NCBI GenBank assembly: GCA_029253585.1
Contig: JAQWZF010000003.1
Span: 1 to 64,000, forward strand
Direction of reading: 5' to 3'
DNA from: Gammaproteobacteria bacterium
Lineage (GTDB): Bacteria; Pseudomonadota; Gammaproteobacteria; Pseudomonadales; Pseudohongiellaceae
Length of the DNA: 64,000 nucleotides
Below the pieces are notes generated by a model, which was not told the DNA's origin, ran no database searches, and saw only the letters and a program-made list of their open reading frames with translations. The translations under genes were made by a program, and so were the position numbers. Below, piece after piece: positions 15,754 through 23,950 of the stretch. How positions within the stretch are numbered: position 1 is the stretch's first letter; every line of letters begins with the position of its first letter.

Positions 15754-16890
15754 ATGCGAAACCTTTCGCTGCTATCACGATTCGCCCTCACTGGACTGTG
15801 CGCCGCCATGTTACTGCGCCCTACTATTGTCCTGGCTGATAGCCCTGTGTTAAATCAGCTCTTTCCCGAGCTGGTAAATCTGTTGTATGCCCACGACGTG
15901 CTGCATGCCCGTGCATTCGAGGAAATAGAGGCTACCAATAAATCCTCTGCGGCGGCGATCGGTAAGCGATTATTGGTAGAGCAATTGGAAGAGTTGTCCG
16001 AGGCATCGGCCTCTCACTATCATTCGGCGGGTGACCACCTTGCCATGCTGGGGCCTCACCGCGTATTCGAAAGCCGAGCGGTGCCTGGTATTATCGTTAC
16101 CATTAATCGTGAGCAGACCGCTGAGCAGGCAGCAGCGGCACTTGCCGAAAGCGGCACATTGCCCCCGGTTGCTATCGAGACTCTGAAGCGTGGGCGCGAA
16201 TTTGTTGAAGAGCTCTTAGAGATCTATCTGGACGATGGCTATGATGACAAGAAGGTAGCCGTAGATGCGGCCGTGCATCGCTATCTAAGTGACGACGAGC
16301 ATTCGGTGGCCTCACTACCCAAATCCGATGAGCTGCTGTCTGACCATCCCTATGCCTATTCTTATCGTGTTGGCTTTCCCCAGCTCAGTGGCCTCACATG
16401 GGCATCACAGTGGTTGAAGATAGCGACACTGGAAATAGTGGCGACGGCTCCGGATCAGGAGGCGAAGATTCGCGAAGTTTCTAACGTATTGCTGTACTAC
16501 AAAGAGAAGACAACGCGCCTTCATGGCAGTCTGGTGTCCTTGCCTTCCGATATTCCTACTATTCCTGTAATTGCGCCGAACTTCTATACCTTCCATCCCG
16601 AGGCTTCGGCCATCGTGGATAATATAGAGGCGCTAAAAGTTGTTATTGGAGATGCCCTGGCTTATCCAGACCTAATGGCACGCTCGGAGATAATCGAGTC
16701 GATGGTTGCGGACTATACAAACAAGACTGATTACCTGTTTGATCACAGAGATTATCTGATCTCCGTGCTACGGGGTGGCATCTATAATGCCGGTGGCCCA
16801 GCTAGAGGCGGAATGCAGAGACCCGATCGAAATTATTCTCGAGAGCGTCAGGAAAACCCACACATTAGCAAGTTCCCAATGCCTCAGTAA
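15754..16890 (+). CDS. Exported protein of unknown function paired with a multidomain redox protein
   Basis: From ATG 15754 (GGAG seven to ten bases upstream) this is a 378-residue protein with a signal peptide ending near IVLAD. The mature part is largely helical, with a His-containing first third (YAHDVLHARAFEEIE, HYHSAGDHLAMLGPHR). It ends in a polar Gly/Arg/Pro tail (GGPARGGMQRPDRNYSRER). I do not recognise a family. The gene ends 42 bases before the redoxin/cytochrome/monooxygenase-like gene, in the same direction, so co-transcription is likely and the protein may be an accessory or substrate partner of that enzyme in the periplasm. A start at ATG 15727 would add nine residues and spoil the signal sequence. 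Confidence 0.72.
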   Translation: MRNLSLLSRFALTGLCAAMLLRPTIVLADSPVLNQLFPELVNLLYAHDVLHARAFEEIEATNKSSAAAIGKRLLVEQLEELSEASASHYHSAGDHLAMLGPHRVFESRAVPGIIVTINREQTAEQAAAALAESGTLPPVAIETLKRGREFVEELLEIYLDDGYDDKKVAVDAAVHRYLSDDEHSVASLPKSDELLSDHPYAYSYRVGFPQLSGLTWASQWLKIATLEIVATAPDQEAKIREVSNVLLYYKEKTTRLHGSLVSLPSDIPTIPVIAPNFYTFHPEASAIVDNIEALKVVIGDALAYPDLMARSEIIESMVADYTNKTDYLFDHRDYLISVLRGGIYNAGGPARGGMQRPDRNYSRERQENPHISKFPMPQ

Positions 16891-16932
16891 GTTTGAGCAT
16901 ATTGATTCGCGTGTGATAAGCAAAGGATAGTG

Positions 16933-18618
16933 ATGGCAATTGATAGAGTAGTAAAACTTACCTTAGCTTTAGGTGCTAGCGTGCTAATGACGCAGGCCTA
17001 TGGTTCTCTGGACCGAGTTGGAGACTTCGCTCTTCTGGACAACGCAGGCGAGTTTCATCAGATTAGTCGCTATCAACATCGAAAGGCGGTGGTGATGATG
17101 TCTTATCATCCCAGCTGTAACAGTATCGCCGACAGTGTCAGCTATCTTTCCGAGCTGAATACTAAGTTCGCTAGCGACGACGTGGAGTTTCTGTTGCTAG
17201 ATTCTTCGGGCTCTGACCGAGCGCTCATAGATGGCTTGGATCTGCCGCTGCCGGCGCTCAATGATGTCGGACAGCTAGTAAGTGCTGCGTTGGAGATAGA
17301 GCGCAGTGGTGAAGTTATCGTGTTTAACCCCGAGAGACTCTCCCTGTTCTACCGCGGCGCTGCCAACCAATCTCTCGATAGTACTTTGCAGGCTCTGCTT
17401 GCGGGTAGTGTAAGCGACACCGTGAGCAACGCGGTGGCCGGCTGCGCTATCGACTATCCGATGCGTGATAAATTACTAGCGGATCCGCCGGATTACAGTA
17501 CAGAAGTCGCACCTATCGTTGTTGATAACTGTTCCGAGTGTCACCGCTGGGGTGGTGCTGGTCCCTTCGCGCTAGACAGTTATACCTCTTTGCTTGGTTG
17601 GTCGCCGATGATTCGCGAAGTGTTGCTGAACAAGCGCATGCCACCCATGCAGGTTGATCCGCTGATCGGGCATACGAAGAGTGCGCAATACCTGTCTGCC
17701 GAGACGCTGCAGACACTGTTGCATTGGATGGATGCGGGAGCGCCCCGGGGTGAAAATCCTGTGGATCCTCTTGAGCTTGTTCCCAGTGAGAAGATTTTTG
17801 AGTGGGAGCTGGGTGCGCCGGATTTTATTGTGCAGGCTCCTGAGAACGAGATCGCTTCTGTGGGGATTCAGGATTACCTGTACACGGAGGCAACACTGCC
17901 GTTTGATCGCGATGTGTGGGTGCGTGCATTCCAATACAATCCTGGCAAGGAGACGGTTCTGCATCACTTGATGACATTTATCTCGCCTGCCGATGAAGAT
18001 TTCTGGGGGAGCGAGGCCGAGAACGTAATAAGTACCCGTCGCTTCCTTGGCAGTTTTATCCCTGGTAATAACCCGGCGACAGTTTTCGACGAAGGCACCG
18101 GCATCCTGATACCGAAGGGACATAAACTGTCGCTGCAGTTCCACTACGTGACAAACGGGCTGGCGACTACCGACGAGACGTCTATCGGGCTGTATTTCTA
18201 CGATGAGCCGCCAGGCAGAGAATTGCTGACCAAGGCAGTCTCTCCCCGTTTCGTGATCGAGCCCTATGAGGCGAATCACGCTATGGACGCTAGCTATGAG
18301 TTTGATAGGCCGGTGGTAATTACCAGTGTGCGAGCCCGCATGAATTTCCGTGGTAAGAAGATGAAGTTCGCGGTGGAGCCAGCCAGTGGAGTGATGCGCG
18401 ACGTGCTCAGCATTCCTGCCTATAACTACGGCTGGCAGCCTCACTACCATCTCAGCGAGGCGTTGGAGCTAGGTGCTGGTGATCGCATTCATGTTCGAGG
18501 TGCTTTCGATAATTCCTATTCCAATCCGTTTAATCCTGATCCGAGTGAGGAAGTGACTTTTGGTTTGGAAAGCTATGATGAGATGTTCACCGGCTATGTG
18601 ACCTACTACGAGAAGTAG
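16933..18618 (+). CDS. Redoxin - cytochrome c - copper monooxygenase-like fusion protein, exported
   Basis: This 561-residue protein has a signal peptide ending near QAYGS. A redoxin-like domain follows (about 25-160; VVMMSYHPSCNS holds the candidate redox Cys). Next is a c-type cytochrome segment with CSECH at 200-204 and MPPMQ and DAGAPRGE further on. The C-terminal half (about 280-561) resembles ascorbate-dependent copper type II monooxygenases (PHM-like), with candidate copper ligands H344-H345 (VLHHLMTF), H404 (LQFHYV) and H504/H506 (PHYHL). This order is known in planctomycetes and some marine proteobacteria; the substrate is unknown. ATG 16933 follows AGGATAGTG, and a GTG one codon earlier is possible. 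Confidence 0.78.
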   Translation: MAIDRVVKLTLALGASVLMTQAYGSLDRVGDFALLDNAGEFHQISRYQHRKAVVMMSYHPSCNSIADSVSYLSELNTKFASDDVEFLLLDSSGSDRALIDGLDLPLPALNDVGQLVSAALEIERSGEVIVFNPERLSLFYRGAANQSLDSTLQALLAGSVSDTVSNAVAGCAIDYPMRDKLLADPPDYSTEVAPIVVDNCSECHRWGGAGPFALDSYTSLLGWSPMIREVLLNKRMPPMQVDPLIGHTKSAQYLSAETLQTLLHWMDAGAPRGENPVDPLELVPSEKIFEWELGAPDFIVQAPENEIASVGIQDYLYTEATLPFDRDVWVRAFQYNPGKETVLHHLMTFISPADEDFWGSEAENVISTRRFLGSFIPGNNPATVFDEGTGILIPKGHKLSLQFHYVTNGLATTDETSIGLYFYDEPPGRELLTKAVSPRFVIEPYEANHAMDASYEFDRPVVITSVRARMNFRGKKMKFAVEPASGVMRDVLSIPAYNYGWQPHYHLSEALELGAGDRIHVRGAFDNSYSNPFNPDPSEEVTFGLESYDEMFTGYVTYYEK

Positions 18619-18675
18619 ATTCTCGCAGCAGTCACATAATCGGGGTGTATAGGTGAGTTGCTAAGGACTACAAAG

Positions 18676-18701
18676 GACTACTAAGAAGAACCTTAGTAGT
18701 C
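18676..18701. terminator. Perfect 10-bp stem-loop between convergent genes
   Basis: GACTACTAAG (18676-18685) pairs perfectly with CTTAGTAGTC (18692-18701) across a six-base loop. It sits 58 bases after the monooxygenase-like gene and overlaps the last codons of the convergent zinc-ribbon gene. There is no T-run, so termination is only the likely role. Confidence 0.45.
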
Positions 18702-18872
18702 GGAGATAGTAGATCGACTTGGTCCCGACGTCCGACCTTCTATCTTGGTCATCTGCTTGCCACAGCAGATCTCGGAATGAACCATGTTGTCGCCGCAGGG
18801 GCAGGGCTTTTCGTAAACCAGCTCTGCGCCGCAACTGTCGCAGTGGTATCGATCTCCGGACTCTCTAGACAT
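18693..18872 (-). CDS. Small zinc-ribbon/desulforedoxin-like protein
   Basis: This 59-residue protein starts at ATG 18872 after AAAGGAGTGGAGAGT, which gives a good ribosome-binding site. Cys residues occur as CDSCG (11-15), CPCG and ICCGKQM; the last resembles the LVCCGQPM signature of desulforedoxin-like iron sites. A metal-binding (Fe or Zn) small protein is likely, with unknown role. It lies directly downstream of a broken gene on the same strand, perhaps its former operon partner. Confidence 0.65.
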   Translation of the reverse strand: MSRESGDRYHCDSCGAELVYEKPCPCGDNMVHSEICCGKQMTKIEGRTSGPSRSTISDY

Positions 18873-18918
18873 ACTCTCCACTCCTTTTGGCCATCGTGTT
18901 GAAGACTGTATTGTGCCG

Positions 18919-19371
18919 TTAGCGGTTCTGGCTATGGCTGTTGATGCAACCACGAGAGATGCGGCCCGCCATGTAGTAGCGTGGCACGTTTCTCTCGGCA
19001 TCCATCTTTGCGCGTCGAACATCAGACAGAAAGCGATCCATATCATCGATCAAGAAAGGGTGTCTGGTGCTCAGATCGGTATCCTGAATATAGCCGCCGA
19101 TGAGCTCGATACTCTGAATGCTGTCTACAATCTGGCGCTGAAAGCTGGGCGATCGACATAGGCATCCAATAGGGCCATATCGAGCTGCTGCAATTCGAAT
19201 GCTAGCTGGTGCATATTAGAGCGTAATTCTTCGCCGTCGATGTAGTCGAAGGGTGGGGGATTTGCGATCTCTGCGGGAATGAATCCGAGCTCGCGTTGCA
19301 CCCGAATAGTGTCAGTGCCGCGTCAGGGGAATAGCGACTCGAAAGATTGATCCGTTTGCGTTGCTGCTCAT
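18919..19371 (-). pseudogene. Unidentified gene broken by two frameshifts
   Basis: ATG 19371 has an excellent AGGAG ribosome-binding site and opens MSSNANGSIFRVAIPLTRH, then hits TGA. A second frame gives RVQRELGFIPAEIANPPPFDYIDGEEL and continues to DMALLDAYVDRP before a TAG. A third gives SIQSIELIGGYIQDTDLS, then HPFLIDDMDRFLSDVRRAKMD and ends at a TAA at 18919-18921. The three pieces have coherent, protein-like composition and together would form about 150 residues. I do not recognise the family. An intact ribosome-binding site with two frame breaks indicates recent decay. Confidence 0.6.
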
Positions 19372-19473
19372 AATGGCTTACTCCTTTTCCAAATTATGTT
19401 CTCAGCTTACCGCTAATCTGAGCCGGAAAAATTGATTCTGGTCAGTATTACATCGTATAGATCCACTAATTAG

Positions 19474-20673
19474 TTAGGTGGAAATTTTAGAACTCACGCG
19501 CACGCCCAACCTGAAACAAATCAATGACAGCAGTGATGCGCAAAGCATCATAATCAAGAGTGGGTAGACGGTTCCATTAAAGATAACCGCGACCAGTTGT
19601 GCAGCCATGGCGGAGAAGAACATCTGCAGGAACCCGGTCAGGCCGGATGCGCTGCCGGCGAACTTAGGAAACTCGTTTATTGCTGCAGCCTGTGCATTGG
19701 GGAGGGTAATGCCGTTGCCCATAACCGCTAAAGCCACGGGTGCGAATAGGGCGATGGGCTGATGGAAGCCAATGACTTGCAAGAGAATCGTTAGCGCTAT
19801 TCCGCCTACGCCTATGCTGGCACCCAGGGTAATCATTCGGTTCAGTTCGATGCGGCGTCCGTAGTGTCGGGCGAAATAGTTGCCCGTCATGAAGCCCAGC
19901 GGAATCATGACAAAATAGTAGCCATACTCCGTGGGCGGACGATCGAGAACCGACACCATGATCTCCGGTGCCGCGGAAATAAAACTGAAGAAGACTACCG
20001 AGACAAAGGTAACGCAGAAGGCATAGCCGCAGAAAGCTCGCGACTTAAAAAGCAGGCCATAGTTCTTCAGCATCGCTACTGTGCCGGTAGAGGGTACTGG
20101 TTTCTTGAGCGTCTCCGGCAGGCTTTTACTGAGCAGCAGAAGAATCAAGATGCAGGCGAGGGCGATCACTACGAATACGTATTCCCATCCGATCCTGTGC
20201 ATTATCTCACCACCCAACGCCGGAGAGAGCATGGGTATTACGACCATGACCATAACCAAAGTTGCTATGACTCTCGCGGCTTCCTGTGCGTCATAGACAT
20301 CTCGTACTATAGCGCGCGCCAAAACCAGGCCCACTGCACCGCCGAAGGCTTGAATGAATCTGCCAATGATGAGTAGCTCGATGGTGTTGGCGAGGAAGCA
20401 GAAAACGGAACCAACAACGGTAATAAACAGGCCAAGCAGCATGACCGGTTTGCGGCCGTATTTGTCGGAGAGGGGGCCATAGAACAGCGTGCCAAGTGCA
20501 ATAGCCAGCATCGAGAGACTTAGAGTTAGCTGGGCAACCTCAGTGCTAACCTCAAATGTCTCTTTGATAACGGGCAGGGCAGGCAGCAAGATTTGCATGG
20601 CCGCGGGGCCGAGTGCGGAAGTCGCTGCCAATAAGACTATGAGTGTCTTGGAAAGGGATGTTCGTGTAGGCAA
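19474..20673 (-). CDS. MFS multidrug efflux transporter, Bcr/CflA type
   Basis: This 399-residue inner-membrane protein has 12 predicted membrane segments. The Bcr/CflA start (MQILLPALPVIKETFEVS) and MFS motif A, GPLSDKYGRKPV, are clear; VLARAIVRDVYDAQEAARVIA matches the motif-C region of drug/H+ antiporters. It is expected to export drugs or metabolites using the proton gradient. It is transcribed alone, with no regulator gene next to it. Confidence 0.87.
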   Translation of the reverse strand: MPTRTSLSKTLIVLLAATSALGPAAMQILLPALPVIKETFEVSTEVAQLTLSLSMLAIALGTLFYGPLSDKYGRKPVMLLGLFITVVGSVFCFLANTIELLIIGRFIQAFGGAVGLVLARAIVRDVYDAQEAARVIATLVMVMVVIPMLSPALGGEIMHRIGWEYVFVVIALACILILLLLSKSLPETLKKPVPSTGTVAMLKNYGLLFKSRAFCGYAFCVTFVSVVFFSFISAAPEIMVSVLDRPPTEYGYYFVMIPLGFMTGNYFARHYGRRIELNRMITLGASIGVGGIALTILLQVIGFHQPIALFAPVALAVMGNGITLPNAQAAAINEFPKFAGSASGLTGFLQMFFSAMAAQLVAVIFNGTVYPLLIMMLCASLLSLICFRLGVRVSSKIST

Positions 20674-20743
20674 AACTGTATTCCATCAATGGTGTATCAA
20701 CATTGATGAGATCTCTAAGCAGTTGGAAACTGTGAGTGCTAGA

Positions 20744-22807
20744 TTAGCGATCCAGTACGGTTTCTCTATTGCGCTGCACAGAACTGTCGTTCTGCGAGCT
20801 GAGGATAACGCTTGATCCCATCAGGATGGAACGCTGAGCCTGACTAATATCGTAGCCTAAACCGAAGGTCTGGGTATGAAACATATTAGTCAGTTGTTGA
20901 GCGTTCCACTTGCTGCTCTCGTTCTCGGCAGCGGTCATAGTGTAACACGACAGGATCGTGCCCGTTCTCGTTTTCAGGCAGATGGAGAGATCGGGTGTGG
21001 TGATTGCTTCTAATACCATGCCATTTGAATTCTGTGAAAAGCGCGGAGATTTTGCCAGGTAGCCGCTCACCTGCTCGGAGAAATCAGTGCCGTCATTGGT
21101 GATGTCCACGGGCAGGCTTATGTTCAAGCGGCGTAGTATGCTTGGGTCTTGCTGGTAGGCGGATTCGTAATAGCCAAGCGCCTCGACAAGGTCGTTGTTT
21201 TGCCAGGCTGCTGTAGCCAGGTGTGCGGCCAGGCGAGCGCGTAGTAGTACTTCTTGCGAGGGTAGCTGGTTCAGTGCGGCTGCGCCCTGTGCCAGAACAG
21301 CATCGCGATTATTGTCCAGTGCGGCTACTTCTGTCTTGTAGGCGTGGTAGTAGCCCGCGTTTAACATGAAAGCACCGTTGCTATTAGCCTTTTCGATAAT
21401 ATTATTCATGACGCCGGTGCCGATGCTGCCAATGATTTCGGGCTCTATCCATTCAGGGATATGGACATCGAGAGGTGCATAGGGCCGCAGCCTGTTCTGT
21501 AGTACATCTAATTCGGCAAACAGTGCAGCGGCGCGCCGCTCTGAACGCCAGGCGTTGACCTGAAAGTTAGTAGCATCGATGCGGGCAGATAGAGAGTCGA
21601 AGAAATCCATAGTGGCGATCTGCTCCAGACGAATCTGGTATTCGAGGCGGTTCGCCATCATGTTTATCAGTGCGGCCATAGAATCTTTCTGTGCATCGTC
21701 TGCGCTATAGGATCCATTGCGGTCGGGTTGGTTCAGTGCCGTGGTTGTGAGCTTGATTGCGTCTTCGCTATAGCCGGCAAGCAGGAACAGGCTTGCGGTA
21801 ACCAGAAAGTGTTCGGCACGATTCATTACATTGACTATGGGCTCTTGCGCCTCGCGCCAGACTAGCATGCGATCGAGTGCCTCACGGGATTCGTCGAAGC
21901 GGCCCTGATTCATGAGCAGATACAGTTTGTAGATCCAGGGGTTGGCCACGCTGTCGGCGTTCAGATAGCGAGTGGCACGATTGAGATACTCTTCGGCCTC
22001 GTCTATTTTTAACAGGCTCAGTGCGACCTCAGATGCATTGCTCAGGTAGACCGTGTCGTAGTCGTTCATCGAATCGATGCCGTCTCCATCCTCATCTACG
22101 GTGTGGTCGCAGGCGACCATGGACTCTATGGGTTGCAGGCTTGCCAGTTCGACGGCACAGAGAGTGTTCCAGGCGCGGGCGCGCGCTCTGTCATCTTCAC
22201 TGTCTTGCAATACCAGGTTGGCGCTATCGCGAGCCGCGTCGTATTGCTTTAGTTTGATTAGTGGCCAGCCGCGGAAGGACTCCACATCCTGCCCATAGAC
22301 TTCCTCCAGACGATCCAGGTATTCCAGCGAAAGCAGTTGGTCGCCCATGAGTTGATGCACATAGGAGAGTTGGCTCAGGGTCAGGTAGTGCCATTGCAGA
22401 TTTCCCGATTCGAGCGCCTCGGGAATGGTGTTGTAGTTAGTGAGTTCTTCCGCGCGATTAAGATGGAACAAGGCCCTTGGCATATTGCCTTCGATAGTGA
22501 GCAATACTTCGGAGAGGGCGAACTGTGCCCCAGGAGAGCTGGGCTCGGAGCGCACCCATTGCTCGCTAAGTTCGCGCGCTTTAACATTTAGATCAAGATT
22601 CAATGCGTCACAGACAGCTAGTGCCTGCGGATCTTCTACATCGGTAAAGCCGAAACAGAGTTGACGCTGCGCCTGGGGTATTTCTATATTGCCCAGGGAC
22701 AGAGGGTCGTCTTGTGCGAAGCCATTATTCGCAGCGATCAGAATTGCAGTCATGCTAAGACTCGCGAACAGCTGCCGCGAGTGCCGTCTTAAATATTGAC
22801 GAGGCAT
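20744..22807 (-). CDS. Large exported TPR-like protein with an EF-hand-type loop
   Basis: This 687-residue protein has a signal peptide ending near GFAQ and is otherwise almost all helical hairpins of TPR type (for example RALFHLNRAEEL, QLLSLEYLDRLEEVYG, AEEYLNRATRYL, EALGYYESAYQQDP). Residues 238-249 read DEDGDGIDSMND, a good calcium-binding loop (D238, D240, D242, D245, D249). No enzyme domain is visible. Its ATG overlaps the moxR stop as TAATG, so translation is coupled and it is the last gene of the DUF58-TgpA-MoxR operon. A periplasmic scaffold role is inferred. Confidence 0.75.
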   Translation of the reverse strand: MPRQYLRRHSRQLFASLSMTAILIAANNGFAQDDPLSLGNIEIPQAQRQLCFGFTDVEDPQALAVCDALNLDLNVKARELSEQWVRSEPSSPGAQFALSEVLLTIEGNMPRALFHLNRAEELTNYNTIPEALESGNLQWHYLTLSQLSYVHQLMGDQLLSLEYLDRLEEVYGQDVESFRGWPLIKLKQYDAARDSANLVLQDSEDDRARARAWNTLCAVELASLQPIESMVACDHTVDEDGDGIDSMNDYDTVYLSNASEVALSLLKIDEAEEYLNRATRYLNADSVANPWIYKLYLLMNQGRFDESREALDRMLVWREAQEPIVNVMNRAEHFLVTASLFLLAGYSEDAIKLTTTALNQPDRNGSYSADDAQKDSMAALINMMANRLEYQIRLEQIATMDFFDSLSARIDATNFQVNAWRSERRAAALFAELDVLQNRLRPYAPLDVHIPEWIEPEIIGSIGTGVMNNIIEKANSNGAFMLNAGYYHAYKTEVAALDNNRDAVLAQGAAALNQLPSQEVLLRARLAAHLATAAWQNNDLVEALGYYESAYQQDPSILRRLNISLPVDITNDGTDFSEQVSGYLAKSPRFSQNSNGMVLEAITTPDLSICLKTRTGTILSCYTMTAAENESSKWNAQQLTNMFHTQTFGLGYDISQAQRSILMGSSVILSSQNDSSVQRNRETVLDR

Positions 22808-23865
22808 TAGGCTAGCGTGCCTCTGGCCAACTGCTCCATGGGCCCGCGCATGGCATCGAGCAACACTTTGTTCATGTCGGCTACGCCGGGGGCCAACTCG
22901 ATGCGGTGGCCGAGGACGCGTGGTAGCAGAAGTTCGATATCCTCGGCGCTTACGTAGTTACGCCCACGCAATGCGGCGGCAACCTGCAAGGCAGGCAGCA
23001 TGAGCACCATAGAACGTGTCGAATTGCCCTGAAGCACGCGTTCATCCTCGCGCAGGTTGCGGGAGACATCGACTAGTGCCGATTTTACGCTAGCGCTAAT
23101 GGTGACGGCCGCATCGATCTGTTCTCTGGCAAAGAGGACTTCGTCGCGGGTGACGGTGATTCTTTCTTGCTGTAGATCCCTGCGCTTTTTGTAGCTGTCC
23201 AGTACATCGAGTTCGGATTGGCGATCGATGTGATCCATCGTTATCTTGAACAGAAAGCGATCGAGCTGTGGTGTGGGCAGCGGATAGGTGCCTACCAGAT
23301 CCAGGGGGTTCTGCGTTGCAATCACGAAGAACAGATCATCCAGCGGATAGGTGACGTTGTCTACGGTAACCTGCTTCTCACCCATGGCTTCCAGCATTGC
23401 CGACTGCACCTTGGGTGAGGTTCTATTGATCTCGTCGGCGAGTACAACGTGGGCGAACAGGGGACCGTGCCGGAAATGGAAGGCGTTGCTGTTGCTATCG
23501 AAAACCGGAACGCCCGTTACATCTGAAGGTAATAGGTCTGGGGTAAACTGAATGCGGCGAAACGGAAGAATAAACTCATCACGGTCACTGTCTTTACCGT
23601 CATCGATAATAGCCTCGCCCAGCGCCTTCGCCAAGGTGGTTTTGCCTGAGCCGGGAAAATCTTCAAGCAGTACATGGCCGTCAGCAACTAGTGCGATCAG
23701 GGTTAGTTCGATGACATCGTCTCGACCCAGGACTTGTTGTTTGACGGCGGTGGTGAGTCGATTAAGTACATCGATTGCTGCAGTGATTGGGCTTGGGGTG
23801 TTCGCATCCTCAGTATCGCTGGCCGGAATTGGCTCAGTAACTTCGGTGATACTGTCAGGCGTCAT
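22807..23865 (-). CDS. MoxR-family AAA+ ATPase
   Basis: This 352-residue cytoplasmic AAA+ ATPase has Walker A GSGKTT within residues 70-77, Walker B-like HVVLADEINRTSPKVQ, and sensor motifs VIATQNPLDLVGTYPLP and QLDRFLFKI. MoxR proteins act as chaperones or assembly factors for envelope or cofactor-containing complexes, usually with DUF58 and VWA or TgpA partners. The usual order places moxR first; here it lies third, after DUF58 and TgpA genes, and its stop overlaps the start of the TPR gene by one base. Confidence 0.9.
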   Translation of the reverse strand: MTPDSITEVTEPIPASDTEDANTPSPITAAIDVLNRLTTAVKQQVLGRDDVIELTLIALVADGHVLLEDFPGSGKTTLAKALGEAIIDDGKDSDRDEFILPFRRIQFTPDLLPSDVTGVPVFDSNSNAFHFRHGPLFAHVVLADEINRTSPKVQSAMLEAMGEKQVTVDNVTYPLDDLFFVIATQNPLDLVGTYPLPTPQLDRFLFKITMDHIDRQSELDVLDSYKKRRDLQQERITVTRDEVLFAREQIDAAVTISASVKSALVDVSRNLREDERVLQGNSTRSMVLMLPALQVAAALRGRNYVSAEDIELLLPRVLGHRIELAPGVADMNKVLLDAMRGPMEQLARGTLA

Positions 23866-23950
23866 AGTCTACTCCACTTCAATTTTTGTTCGGCTCTTCT
23901 AGTGCTGCTTTGTTAGCCAGATAGCCTCCGCCTAAGCCGATACGGGGTGA

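Noticed and set aside
17572-18450. 292-residue open frame antisense to the redoxin/monooxygenase gene
   Set aside because: The plus-strand gene has clear domains and a ribosome-binding site; the antisense frame has neither and is low in protein-like features.
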